Assembly (NCBI RefSeq): GCF_020023735.2
Contig: NZ_CP076444.2
Span: 1,255,501 to 1,319,500, forward strand
Length of the DNA: 64,000 bases
Direction: 5' to 3'
Source of the DNA: Mycoavidus sp. HKI
Lineage (GTDB): Bacteria > Pseudomonadota > Gammaproteobacteria > Burkholderiales > Burkholderiaceae
The notes below the pieces were generated by a model that saw nothing but the letters and a program-made list of their open reading frames with translations, was not told where the DNA came from and ran no database searches. The translations under genes and the position numbers were made by a program. Position 1 is the first letter of the stretch. Each line of letters begins with the position of its first letter. Of this stretch, positions 40,915-48,960 are shown one piece after another.

Positions 40915-42105
40915 TTAGAAACCTAAGCTACTTTTTCTGGGACAAATTTGGGGCAAATTCTCTCCAAGGCTCGACTCAAACCGCGCCATTTCTAAGTCGT
41001 TTTGTGCGCCGTCTAGCCATTTTGCATAAGTGTGCAAAAACATTTCAATACTGTGTCCAAGCTGTCGAGCGCAAAAAGCCGGAGTCATTCCAGCCATCAG
41101 CATCATCGTGGCGTAAGAATGTCGCATATTGTAAGGGCGTCGATAGCGGATACCCAAGCGCTTCAAGCAGGGTGTCCAGTGGTTAAGCCGGAAGCCCTCC
41201 CAATCCTTGTCCATCCAAGGCTTATCATGAACCCGCCATACATGCTTTCCGGTTATTCGAGTGTGTTTAGCTTGGCGATTAATCGCTCCTAGCGCACGGC
41301 TGTTCAGTATCACGTCGCGCGCTACGTTGGTTTTGGTGCTGCTTTTCTCTTCGTCCAACACGATGACTTCGGCAACAGTGAGTTTCTTGTTGTACAAGTC
41401 AACATTAGGCCAGCGCTGACCAGCCACTTCTGACGTGCGTAGGCCGGTAAAGAACCATGCCTCAACCATGTTATAAATCTGCTCGGGGTAGTGTTTCCCC
41501 ATGTCCGCAATAATCGCTTCAGCCTCATCGCGGCTAAAGGGGTCGGGCTGCGGCTTTTGGTGTTTGGCACGCGGTACCTCCTGGGCTGGGTTCTTGCTGA
41601 TGATTTTATCTGATACAGCCAAGTCGAGTGCTTGACGAATAACGGACACGTAGTTGTTTATCGTCTTGCCACTCAAATCAGGCCGTTGGGCAATCGCTGT
41701 GAGCAGGTGACTCAGTTTGAGCTTACATAACGTTAGTGTGCCTAAGGGCATCTGTTTTTCTTTGTAAGCGATCGCTCTGTTCCAGAAATTGATCCCGTTT
41801 TTATAGCCAGCTTTAGTTGATTTTTTGATGTTCTGCGTATCTAACCACGTGTCAAACCAGCCTTTCAAGGTGAACACACCATCAGCGCCACTTGTTGGGA
41901 AGTATTCGGCCATATTAAATGTGCCGTGCCGTATCCGCTCCCGTATTTCCTGTGCGATACGATGCGCATATTTCATATTCGCCGACGTGGGCTGCATCGG
42001 TTGGTCATTAAGCATTAATAATTTGCGCTCGCGCTTGCCGTCGAAAGTAAACGACAATCTGATCGCGTTACCATGAATTTCTACGCCAGTACCTTTTCTA
42101 CCCAT
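40915..42105 (-). CDS. int: Prophage tyrosine integrase
   Basis: This 396-residue site-specific recombinase shows the core-binding domain FDTWLDTQNIKKSTKAGYKN. Catalytic residues are in FTGLRTSEVAGQRW (Arg), YNMRHSYATMM (His-x-x-Arg type) and LGHSIEMFLHTYAKW (His and Tyr). It is full length. It ends 24 bp from tRNA-Ser and overlaps xis by 25 bp. Confidence 0.95.
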   Translation of the reverse strand: MGRKGTGVEIHGNAIRLSFTFDGKRERKLLMLNDQPMQPTSANMKYAHRIAQEIRERIRHGTFNMAEYFPTSGADGVFTLKGWFDTWLDTQNIKKSTKAGYKNGINFWNRAIAYKEKQMPLGTLTLCKLKLSHLLTAIAQRPDLSGKTINNYVSVIRQALDLAVSDKIISKNPAQEVPRAKHQKPQPDPFSRDEAEAIIADMGKHYPEQIYNMVEAWFFTGLRTSEVAGQRWPNVDLYNKKLTVAEVIVLDEEKSSTKTNVARDVILNSRALGAINRQAKHTRITGKHVWRVHDKPWMDKDWEGFRLNHWTPCLKRLGIRYRRPYNMRHSYATMMLMAGMTPAFCARQLGHSIEMFLHTYAKWLDGAQNDLEMARFESSLGENLPQICPRKSSLGF

Positions 42106-42287
42106 TGTTGATATCCTTTCATCGATATATAAATCTCTCCGTCCTTTCGCAGGTATTCTTGGCGTTCAATCCATTTGCCATCTTCAATTTTGCGTCTGAT
42201 GGCTTTCTCCGTCAGTCCTGTGATGGTGGCGGCCAGATGGATCCTAACGTAGGGGGCGGCAGCTACCTGAATGACCGTTTCGCGCAT
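42081..42287 (-). CDS. xis: Excisionase-like protein
   Basis: This small basic winged-helix protein of 68 residues (MRETVIQVAAAPYVRIHLAA...) contains ATITGLTEKAIRRKIEDGKW and ends YISMKGYQQWVEKVLA. This matches phage excisionases that bend DNA and direct integrase to excision. It overlaps the integrase start, as xis genes usually do. Confidence 0.85.
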   Translation of the reverse strand: MRETVIQVAAAPYVRIHLAATITGLTEKAIRRKIEDGKWIERQEYLRKDGEIYISMKGYQQWVEKVLA

Positions 42288-42435
42288 GGTCATTTATTCC
42301 TCACTCCATGATTTAACATAGCGTTCATTTGCATTTTCTAGCACCATTTATGTTTACCTCTTTTATTGATTGATAAAAATATTTTCAAGTCAATGATCAG
42401 CGATCCTAACAGGTAGGATGAATTTTGAGAGGTAG

Positions 42436-42555
42436 CTAAAGAGTTTTACCCGCCATTTGCCAAGCTTTGAAAATAGAAAAGCCTTGTCGCTTCCAGTAAA
42501 AAAAGCCGGAGAGGAATTTTTTCCAGTGGAGGAGTTTGGCTAAGAATTTTTTCAT
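42436..42555 (-). CDS. 39-residue phage small ORF, MKKFL family
   Basis: The frame starts MKKFLAKLLHWKKFLSGFFY and ends RQGFSIFKAWQMAGKTL. An AAGGTG box lies 6 bases before the ATG. It resembles the 30-residue ORF at 44991-45083: the same MKKFL start, aromatic middle, and (F/I)S/R...AW...AK/AGxTL end. Function is unknown; it is probably membrane-associated. Confidence 0.6.
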   Translation of the reverse strand: MKKFLAKLLHWKKFLSGFFYWKRQGFSIFKAWQMAGKTL

Positions 42556-42610
42556 GGCAGCACCTTTACGATAATTTTTCAGGAACATAGGCTGATATGT
42601 TTAGCGGCAT

Positions 42611-43714
42611 CTAGCATTGCTTTGATAAGTCGAGTTCGGCGCGGCGCTGGTGGTAAATGGCGCTTAATTCCGCGCGGTGCGCTGGTTCAGCTACTTCGCC
42701 AATTAGGTCGGCAGCCGCATCAAGTAGGTCAACATCGCTTGCTCTGTGCAGTTGGTCGGATACTTGAGTGAAGGTGATGCCGAATGCTTGCTGTTTGCTG
42801 CCTGGTTCAAGTTGGTGCAGTGCATTATCTTGTTGGTCTATGCTGCTTGTTTTCTGTGCCGCCTCGCGCTGTTCCCGAGCCTTGGCTTTGACGGAATGGG
42901 TTCTGGATGCGGTTGTGGCTTGTGGGGTGGTTTCTGTCTCGGTGACGTCGAACCAATCAGCGGGGGTGCTCATGCCATCACGCAGACTGGTGTAAATCTT
43001 TTTGAGGCTGACGACCTGCGCGGGTTGGATGGCATCGAGGCGACGCTGAATGCGTTTCTCAATCTGCTCCTTGGTTACACCGAACGGCTCAAAGGCCGCC
43101 ATCATCTTCTGCATGGCTTCTGGCGAGGTCTCTGCCTTGATGCGCATGGTGGCCTCGCATTGAGCAACTGCTGTCTCGGTCACGTCACCAGGAATCACGG
43201 CCAATATGCACGCACGTAAACGCCTTGCTCCTTGATTAGCAATTAACTCGTAAATTTCGCGTGGGTCTTCTAACTTGTACGAACCTTTCCGTGTATAGCG
43301 GAGGTGCGGTACTTGAAACGTGATTTCTCGGCGGGTATTGGTCTCAACGTCCCACGCATAAGCTTGTACTGTGGATTCACCATTGGTTTGATCCAATTCA
43401 CGGATACCAAATTGCAAATTACCCCAGGCTTGGGCTATCGCTTCGGCAAGCCTAATTGATGGGCCGCTGACATTAGAACCGCCTTTTGCGTAGGTATACA
43501 CAGCAGCGTCTGCGAGACTCGGACGTGTGCAGGTGTTGAGGATGCGATCCATCGCGACGATGGGATCGCGAGGATTCATCCGAGCGATCATCATGGCTGC
43601 CTGAACTTCTGCGACTGCGCGCTGTTGGTCTGTTTGGGCTATAGCGTTGACACCCGAGCGCGCTTGAGTCGCAGAGGATGCTGCGAAGGGATTAGCGGTG
43701 AGGACTTCATTCAT
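42611..43714 (-). CDS. Phage protein, probable single-strand annealing partner of YqaJ
   Basis: This 367-residue protein is encoded just downstream of a YqaJ exonuclease, the place of RecT/Erf/Redβ annealing proteins. The conserved-looking core is PRDPIVAMDRILNTCTRPSL, GPSIRLAEAIAQAWGNLQFG, then DPREIYELIANQGARRLRAC and ILAVIPGDVTETAVAQC. The C-terminal third is variable and charged. I cannot place it in a named annealing family from sequence alone, so the role is inferred from context. Confidence 0.65.
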   Translation of the reverse strand: MNEVLTANPFAASSATQARSGVNAIAQTDQQRAVAEVQAAMMIARMNPRDPIVAMDRILNTCTRPSLADAAVYTYAKGGSNVSGPSIRLAEAIAQAWGNLQFGIRELDQTNGESTVQAYAWDVETNTRREITFQVPHLRYTRKGSYKLEDPREIYELIANQGARRLRACILAVIPGDVTETAVAQCEATMRIKAETSPEAMQKMMAAFEPFGVTKEQIEKRIQRRLDAIQPAQVVSLKKIYTSLRDGMSTPADWFDVTETETTPQATTASRTHSVKAKAREQREAAQKTSSIDQQDNALHQLEPGSKQQAFGITFTQVSDQLHRASDVDLLDAAADLIGEVAEPAHRAELSAIYHQRRAELDLSKQC

Positions 43715-43720
43715 GCTTGT

Positions 43721-44608
43721 TTACTCCTTAGTTGTGCCAAAACGGGCATCGATATAGCTAGTTGCTTCGACGGTGTAGGGTTTTTTCTGAATTGACTTAC
43801 GGCGAAAGACCTTGTTGCTATCCAGTTTCAGAACAGCGGCTTCACCCATAAAAGCCAGAAGATGATTTTTAGCGCCTTCTGCGACCTTTTCATATTCGCT
43901 TGCACGCTTGGCAGCATCTTGTGCAACCTTGGCCCAATGCAGGATTATTTCGTCGGCTTCGATTGTTGCTCCATTGGTTCCTGGATACAGTCTCTTGAAC
44001 ATCGGAAGCGTTGCAGGGTGATCGAACTCCGGCTCTGGTGGTACTCCAGCTAGAACGTGCTTGTGCCAGAAGTCGTGGGCTGTCTCGATGATTATTTCGT
44101 CCATCTCTGGATCGCGCTCCATCGGGTAGATGCGCAGATCATCCCCGCCGAAGTAAGCTGCTACGTCAAATGCCGGGTAGTCTAGAATTAGCATGTAGTG
44201 GTGTGGCTGCGGGACGTAGTATTCAGCAATGGCATCAGGCTGGCCGTCTTTGCCCCATAAATAGCCCATGCGCGGACTAACGTTCTTGATCTCAAGCCCT
44301 TTTGATATGCCGACAAAATCGCGGTCAATATGTGCAATCAGAAAGCCGTGTTCGGGGTGGCGTAGAGTCTTGTTCACTCGGCGTAGTTTGCTGCCTGTGC
44401 GTTCCGAAACCATAGCTGCAATCACTTGCTCCATGACCTTACCAGCCTTTGTACGACTGTTGTCTGGGTGTGGTTTGATTTCGCCACGTTTTTGTAAATA
44501 GAGCTCGAGCTTGGTGGAGAATGGGTTGATGCCAAATAGTGTTGCAATGTCACTGCCCCCCAAGCCAGATTGTCTCTCCTTCAAAAAGGCATCGTTCGAT
44601 ACGTTCAT
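43721..44608 (-). CDS. YqaJ-like phage recombination exonuclease
   Basis: This 295-residue PD-(D/E)XK nuclease has GLGGSDIATLFGINPFSTKL at the N-terminus, the active-site region HIDRDFVGISKGLEIKNVS and QPHHYMLILDYPAFDVAAYF. It processes double-strand ends for annealing by a partner protein. Its ATG overlaps the previous gene's stop (TGATG). Confidence 0.88.
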   Translation of the reverse strand: MNVSNDAFLKERQSGLGGSDIATLFGINPFSTKLELYLQKRGEIKPHPDNSRTKAGKVMEQVIAAMVSERTGSKLRRVNKTLRHPEHGFLIAHIDRDFVGISKGLEIKNVSPRMGYLWGKDGQPDAIAEYYVPQPHHYMLILDYPAFDVAAYFGGDDLRIYPMERDPEMDEIIIETAHDFWHKHVLAGVPPEPEFDHPATLPMFKRLYPGTNGATIEADEIILHWAKVAQDAAKRASEYEKVAEGAKNHLLAFMGEAAVLKLDSNKVFRRKSIQKKPYTVEATSYIDARFGTTKE

Positions 44609-44994
44609 CAGTAGCTCCTTCTGTAGTTTTCGTCAAAGTGGCGGCAGCCTCGATCAAGGCAGCGTGGGCAGGCATTCGCTCGTTCGTTTTCAATCTCGCG
44701 CTCGGCCTTGCGTTGGGCTTCTCGTTCCCAATACACATTCACCAAAGCGGCGAGTGCTTTTCCCGCCTCTTCGTAGTTACCTGCCTTGAGCAAAGCGGCG
44801 ATGGTTTCGATGTTGATCTCGCAGATCGCCTCCAACAGGTTGTTGATCGATAATGGATAGCAATCGCTGCCATCGCCAAGTAGCTTTTCTTGTCTCGCAT
44901 CGACTGTTTCTTGCCAGCGTTCGTTCTCGTCAAATTGCGTGAGGTAGCGATTCAGATCAGCGGTAACAGCGCATGGAAAGCCATGAATGTTCAT
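44608..44994 (-). CDS. Hypothetical phage protein with C-terminal zinc-like motif
   Basis: This 128-residue protein begins MNIHGFPCAVTADLNRYL and has helical, charged sequence. It ends with CPRCLDRGCRHFDENYRRSY, a Cys/His cluster that could bind zinc. The start at 44994 overlaps the stop of the preceding 30-codon ORF (ATGA). A longer reading to 45021 is unlikely. Confidence 0.6.
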   Translation of the reverse strand: MNIHGFPCAVTADLNRYLTQFDENERWQETVDARQEKLLGDGSDCYPLSINNLLEAICEINIETIAALLKAGNYEEAGKALAALVNVYWEREAQRKAEREIENERANACPRCLDRGCRHFDENYRRSY

Positions 44995-45083
44995 AGCAGC
45001 GTCACCTTGGCAAGATTCCAAGCGCTGCGGATGCTATGGCCGCGGCGTACGTAATAGACGAAGTTGGTTAGGAATTTTTTCAT
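44991..45083 (-). CDS. 30-residue phage small ORF, MKKFL family
   Basis: The peptide starts MKKFLTNFVYYVRRGHSIRS and ends AWNLAKVTLL. Both its ends overlap neighbours as ATGA: the upstream 18-codon ORF ends in its start, and its own stop overlaps the 128-residue gene's ATG. This coupling and the similarity to the ORF at 42436-42555 support it as a real gene. Confidence 0.6.
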   Translation of the reverse strand: MKKFLTNFVYYVRRGHSIRSAWNLAKVTLL

Positions 45084-45136
45084 GGTAATGCTCTTACGCT
45101 TCGATTGAGTGTTGGTTCCTTGGTTATCTCTGTCAT
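45080..45136 (-). CDS. 18-residue leader ORF of the early left operon
   Basis: An AGGGAAAG box precedes ATG by three bases, followed by MTEITKEPTLNRSVRALP and a TGA that overlaps the next ATG. It is the first ORF of the leftward recombination operon and may serve to deliver ribosomes to the following small ORF. Confidence 0.4.
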   Translation of the reverse strand: MTEITKEPTLNRSVRALP

Positions 45137-45235
45137 GAACTTTCCCTATTTCAATGTTAAGAGTCAGACCGGCGTAATGTTCTTAACCCAGCCCGTTCCA
45201 ACTGTCGAATTTGTTGCCAACGGCTAGTGTTTACT

Positions 45236-45277
45236 TTTGTCTATCAAATTAAACATATTTGTCTATCAAATTAAACA
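45236..45277. promoter_or_regulatory. Two 20-bp direct repeats upstream of the left operon
   Basis: TTTGTCTATCAAATTAAACA occurs at 45236-45255 and 45258-45277, a 22-bp period equal to two helical turns. It lies in the gap between the leftward operon and the CI gene. This is the expected place for left operators bound by the repressor or Cro. Confidence 0.7.
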
Positions 45278-45419
45278 GTTTGGACGAGGAAATGTCAAGA
45301 GAATTAATTAAATTGATTCTCTTTTAGTTGATTTGAATCGACAAAACGATTCGTAGGTGGAGTGAGGGGGGGGCTAGGAAGAAGCGAAAAGCGTCTTCCT
45401 AGCTGCTTGTGCTTCTAGA

Positions 45420-46082
45420 TTAGATGCGTTCGCTCTGCTTATGAACAATGCGGCCAATAATGAAATTATCTTCGGTAATTAGCTTATCTCTATAAATTCT
45501 TTTTTCCGCATTGTCTGATGCGGCTAGCCATTGATTACCTGTTTTAAAGAGGCGTCTGATCACGACCGCCTTTTCATCGTGAACCGCAAAGGCAACCCCC
45601 TCTTTAGGGGTGGTATCAGCAGTATTAACGATAACCCAGTCGCCATCATATAGAGCGGGCTCCATAGCTGAGCCTTTTATCTCGATAGCAAAAAGCTCTT
45701 CGGGATGATAGTTGTTTTTTTCATACCATTCTTGAGAAAAAAAGATGGGGGCCATATTGTCTCCGGTTGGCTCAGTAGAAAATTTACGTGTGCCCTCGAA
45801 GAAATTAATTTTGACCCTGTTAACAGGCTTACTACCCTTTTCGCGTTCAGCCAGCTTAACTTTTTCGCCCCATTCTTTGGGCCCTACTCCCTGAGAGAGC
45901 CAATCTAAATGTACCTGCAAAGCCTTTGCAGCCTTCGTTAAATTTTGTCCATCGGGAACTTTCACTTTGCCATTACGCCAAACGGAAATTGTTCCAGGGG
46001 GAATGCCCGAGAGCCGCGAAAACTCTGCTGGAATGAGGCCCTTCTCGTCCAATATGGACTGAAATCTATCTTTAAAACTCAT
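45420..46082 (-). CDS. CI-like phage repressor with inactivated S24 protease domain
   Basis: This 220-residue protein has an N-terminal helix-turn-helix (FSRLSGIPPGTISVWRNGKV) and a C-terminal LexA-like domain. The normal serine motif GDSMEP or GASMEP is here GSAMEP (137-142), with Ala at the nucleophile position. The Lys of the V-K-R-L motif is Arg (VIRRL, about 176). No Ala-Gly or Cys-Gly cleavage site is seen in the linker. Family knowledge predicts dimerisation without self-cleavage, so RecA-dependent induction should fail. It is divergent from the Cro-like gene. Confidence 0.85.
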   Translation of the reverse strand: MSFKDRFQSILDEKGLIPAEFSRLSGIPPGTISVWRNGKVKVPDGQNLTKAAKALQVHLDWLSQGVGPKEWGEKVKLAEREKGSKPVNRVKINFFEGTRKFSTEPTGDNMAPIFFSQEWYEKNNYHPEELFAIEIKGSAMEPALYDGDWVIVNTADTTPKEGVAFAVHDEKAVVIRRLFKTGNQWLAASDNAEKRIYRDKLITEDNFIIGRIVHKQSERI

Positions 46083-46204
46083 ATCGCATTGAAAACTTCT
46101 TTAGGATGCGTTGAAAAAACCTTTGGGGCTTTCACCAAATTTTCCCCCTCGGTTCAGGCGAGACTGTTCTCGACAAGTTACAACTTTACCTCATATTTTC
46201 CTTC

Positions 46205-46258
46205 AGTGTTCACTTAATTAAACGCTTTTGGCACAAGTGTTCACTTAATTAAATGCTT
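46205..46258. promoter_or_regulatory. Pair of 23-bp operator-like repeats at the CI/Cro switch
   Basis: AGTGTTCACTTAATTAAACG plus CTT at 46205-46227 recurs with one change at 46236-46258 (31-bp period). Each starts with the dyad AGTG-TT-CACT and includes the palindrome TTAATTAA. They lie between the divergent repressor and Cro-like genes, so they are probably right operators. Confidence 0.75.
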
Positions 46259-46323
46259 GATTGTTTAACTAAATAGAAATATTATTAGTTTAATTTCATA
46301 GATAAATTAAAGTGCACGAAATT

Positions 46324-46539
46324 ATGATTCTTTCAAAGCAGCAGGCTATTAGGGTATTTGGCAGTGGCGCTGATCTTGGGCGGGCTATCGGTGTGGGTCG
46401 GAGTGCAATTTCACAATGGCCAGAGAAACTAAATCAAAGGCAAACAGATTTAGTTATAGGCGCTGCCCTTCGCTTAGACAAGCCATTGCCTATAAGTTAT
46501 GAAGCGCATATTCGTGTATCCAAAGAACAGAGAAATTGA
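46324..46539 (+). CDS. Cro/YdaS-like regulator
   Basis: This 71-residue protein contains ILSKQQAIRVFGSGADLGRA and a helix-turn-helix IGVGRSAISQWPEKL, typical of Cro-type YdaS antirepressors. It is divergent from the CI gene across the operator region. The ATG at 46324 is preferred to a GTG at 46312. Confidence 0.8.
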   Translation: MILSKQQAIRVFGSGADLGRAIGVGRSAISQWPEKLNQRQTDLVIGAALRLDKPLPISYEAHIRVSKEQRN

Positions 46540-46540
46540 A

Positions 46541-46624
46541 ATGAGCAAACCATCACGTCCAGTCATGACGTATCACGGTGGCAAATTTCGCCTCGCAGAT
46601 TGCGATCATCTCGTTTTTCTCTGA
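46541..46624 (+). pseudogene. Phage DNA adenine methylase, N-terminal stub
   Basis: The ORF begins MSKPSRPVMTYHGGKFRLA, matching the N-terminus of phage Dam-type methylases (RPVMRYHGGKWRLAPW). It then shifts frame: the other frame continues IISFFSEHQ, as in the family, and the sequence stops at a TGA. Everything after about residue 30, including the catalytic motif, has been deleted and replaced by the next gene. Confidence 0.75.
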
Positions 46625-46630
46625 GCACCA

Positions 46631-47524
46631 ATGAACTATTACGAACATCATATCGGTGATTACACTGAGGCTACCGCGCATCTAAATTTTATTGAGGATG
46701 CAGCTTATAGCCGGTTGATTCGGAAGTACTACGCCAGCGAAAAGCCAATCCCTGTTGATCTTAAGGTCGTACAACGTCTCGTCAGCGCTCGAACCAAAGA
46801 GGAACGCGAAGCGGTCGTTACCGTACTTGAAGAGTTTTTTATTCTGAAGGAAGACGGCTGGCACAACCACCGTTGCGATAAGGAAATCAGCCGGTATAAA
46901 GAAGGTGACGCCGAACGCCAGCAAAGAGCCTCTCACGAGAAAGAGCGAATGCGCCGAAACCGTGAAGAACGCGCACGTCTGTTTGCCGAGCTCCGGAAGT
47001 TTGGCATTACTCCGAAATGGGACACGCCTATTACGCAACTGCGGGAGCTGATAAAACGCACCAGAAACGCACCTATAACGCGAACAGGTACTGAACAGGA
47101 GCAAACCTGCAACGTATCTGCAACGCGAACAGGTGCCGAACAAGAACGCACCTGTAACGCACCTGCCACGGCTAACCAGACACCAGACACCAACCCCCAG
47201 TCACCAAACACCAGTACCCATATGTGTAAAGACACACACATAACCACTCGCGCAGGCGCGGTGTGTGTCGCGCTCAGTGCAGCCGGGCTTTCTTCGGTTA
47301 ACTCATCTCACCCCGACTTGCTGGCGCTGCTGGATGAGGGGGCCGAAATTCAAGAATTCGTTAACGCGGTTCCGATTGCACGTGAGCGTGGCAAGGGCTT
47401 TGCCTATGTGCTTGGGGTCGTGAAGGGGCAGCGTTCAGACGCGCAACGCTTGGTCTCACAGGACAAATTAAAGCCAAGACAAGGAGCAACGCATGACAGG
47501 CATGATGTCGAGGAACCGGCCTGA
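46631..47524 (+). CDS. DUF1376 phage replication-region protein
   Basis: This 297-residue protein starts MNYYEHHIGDYTEATAHLNF, the DUF1376 signature, followed by DAAYSRLIRKYYASEKPIP. It is commonly next to a DnaC-like loader and thought to act in replication initiation. Near residues 150-180 there is a 15-residue tandem repeat (TRTGTEQEQTCN / TRTGAEQERTCN), encoded by 45-bp units. It overlaps the next gene by 32 bp. Confidence 0.85.
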   Translation: MNYYEHHIGDYTEATAHLNFIEDAAYSRLIRKYYASEKPIPVDLKVVQRLVSARTKEEREAVVTVLEEFFILKEDGWHNHRCDKEISRYKEGDAERQQRASHEKERMRRNREERARLFAELRKFGITPKWDTPITQLRELIKRTRNAPITRTGTEQEQTCNVSATRTGAEQERTCNAPATANQTPDTNPQSPNTSTHMCKDTHITTRAGAVCVALSAAGLSSVNSSHPDLLALLDEGAEIQEFVNAVPIARERGKGFAYVLGVVKGQRSDAQRLVSQDKLKPRQGATHDRHDVEEPA

Positions 47525-48317
47525 TATGAACGCCGAGAGAAATGCGTTAAGCGCGGTGAATTTTGCGCAAACCGCTATCGATTCAGCACGGGCAAATAGC
47601 CTGTCAGATTTGGCGTTACGGCCTTTCACCATGCAGTTTGAGGAGTGCGAAAAACACGGCAAATACCCGTTGAACACGCAGGATGAGCGAGGGCAGGAAC
47701 GCTGGTTTGCAGGCAGTTGCCCTACCTGCCGCAAGCAGGAAAACGCCGCCCGGTTGCTGGCAAATAGCAATATCCCAAGGCGGTTTTTGGATTGTGATTT
47801 TTGCAACTACGAGGCGACCACTAGCGAGCAGCAGCTTGTGCTTAATCGCTGCAAGGAATACGCCAACGACTTCGCCAAGTACCGCGAAACAGGCACGTGC
47901 CTGCTACTTTGCGGGCGCACAGGTACGGGAAAAAACCACCTCGCCACCGCAATCACTCGCCAGTTATTGGCAGCTGGGTATTCGGTGCTACGCATTAAGG
48001 CAAGCGAATACTTTGATGCGTATTGGTCGAAAGCGTTTGACGAGCGCGAGACATGGCTTAAAAACATGGCATCTGTTGATCTGCTCATCATGGATGAAAT
48101 AGGCAGAAGCAGTAACGCCAAAAGCGCAAAAGATGCCTTTTTCCGGCTATTAGATGCTCGCTACGAAGCGCAACTGCCAAATTTGCTAGCGACAAATCAT
48201 AACCGCGAAGAGTTAATAGATATCTTGGGCACCGCAGCCTATGACCGACTGACAGAGCGCGGTGGCGTGCGACTGACGCTAGATTGGGAAAGTTATCGCG
48301 CAAAAAAAGAGTTTTAA
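47493..48317 (+). CDS. DnaC-like helicase loader with altered Walker A
   Basis: This 274-residue AAA+ ATPase has an N-terminal zinc-binding region (ECEKHGKYP, then CPTCRKQE). The Walker A motif reads GRTGTGKNHLA (141-151), where the essential Thr is Asn148. Walker B is VDLLIMDEIGRS, followed by LLATNHNREEL and YDRLTERG. AAGGAG lies 7 bases before the ATG, which decides the start. If the Asn is real, Mg-ATP binding should be impaired. Confidence 0.87.
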   Translation: MTGMMSRNRPDMNAERNALSAVNFAQTAIDSARANSLSDLALRPFTMQFEECEKHGKYPLNTQDERGQERWFAGSCPTCRKQENAARLLANSNIPRRFLDCDFCNYEATTSEQQLVLNRCKEYANDFAKYRETGTCLLLCGRTGTGKNHLATAITRQLLAAGYSVLRIKASEYFDAYWSKAFDERETWLKNMASVDLLIMDEIGRSSNAKSAKDAFFRLLDARYEAQLPNLLATNHNREELIDILGTAAYDRLTERGGVRLTLDWESYRAKKEF

Positions 48318-48397
48318 GCATGACACAGGTATTACGCCGTGCGCCGAAATTGTCGCTCGGTTAGATGACGCTGATTTGAATTTTTTCGGACTAAAAA

Positions 48398-48817
48398 ATG
48401 CCAGACACCATCAAATTCATCATTCCAGGCGAGCCAGTCGCAAAAGGTCGAGCCCGTTCATTCGTTCGAAATGGCCGTATCGCGCACTACACACCAGCAA
48501 AAACCGCTCGATATGAAAGCCTTGTCCGGCTGGTTGCGCAGCAGGCAATGAGCGAGAAATTGCCTGTAGAGGGTGCCGTAAACCTAACTATTCGAGCCTT
48601 CCTTACCATCCCGACAAGCTGGAGTCTTAAGAAGCAACAAGCGGCAGCTATCGGCGCAATTGCTCATACCAAGCGCCCCGACTTGGACAATATCGTTAAG
48701 GCTATCAAGGATGGTGCAAACGGCGTGACGTGGGAGGATGACTCTCAAGTAATCGATGTGCGCGCCAGTAAGCAGTACGGAACGCCCCGCGTTGAGGTGG
48801 AGATAACTATCTGCTGA
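48398..48817 (+). CDS. rusA: RusA-family Holliday junction resolvase
   Basis: This 139-residue nuclease begins TIKFIIPGEPVAKGRARSFV and contains the catalytic KRPDLDNIVKAIKDGANG and WEDDSQV, the two Asp clusters of RusA. It resolves junctions during phage recombination and packaging and is full length. The short stretch before it holds a 14-codon frame (48320-48364) that I do not count as a gene. Confidence 0.9.
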   Translation: MPDTIKFIIPGEPVAKGRARSFVRNGRIAHYTPAKTARYESLVRLVAQQAMSEKLPVEGAVNLTIRAFLTIPTSWSLKKQQAAAIGAIAHTKRPDLDNIVKAIKDGANGVTWEDDSQVIDVRASKQYGTPRVEVEITIC

Positions 48818-48960
48818 TGGCGAGACGATAACCACGCTATCAGCCTCGCTCACATTTCATAACAACAAATTGCCATCACTACAAAGAGAAAATTTTAAAA
48901 AGCCATTGTAGAGGCGTACTGGGCCTTACCAATGGAGACATCCTAGACTTGGACGCACAT

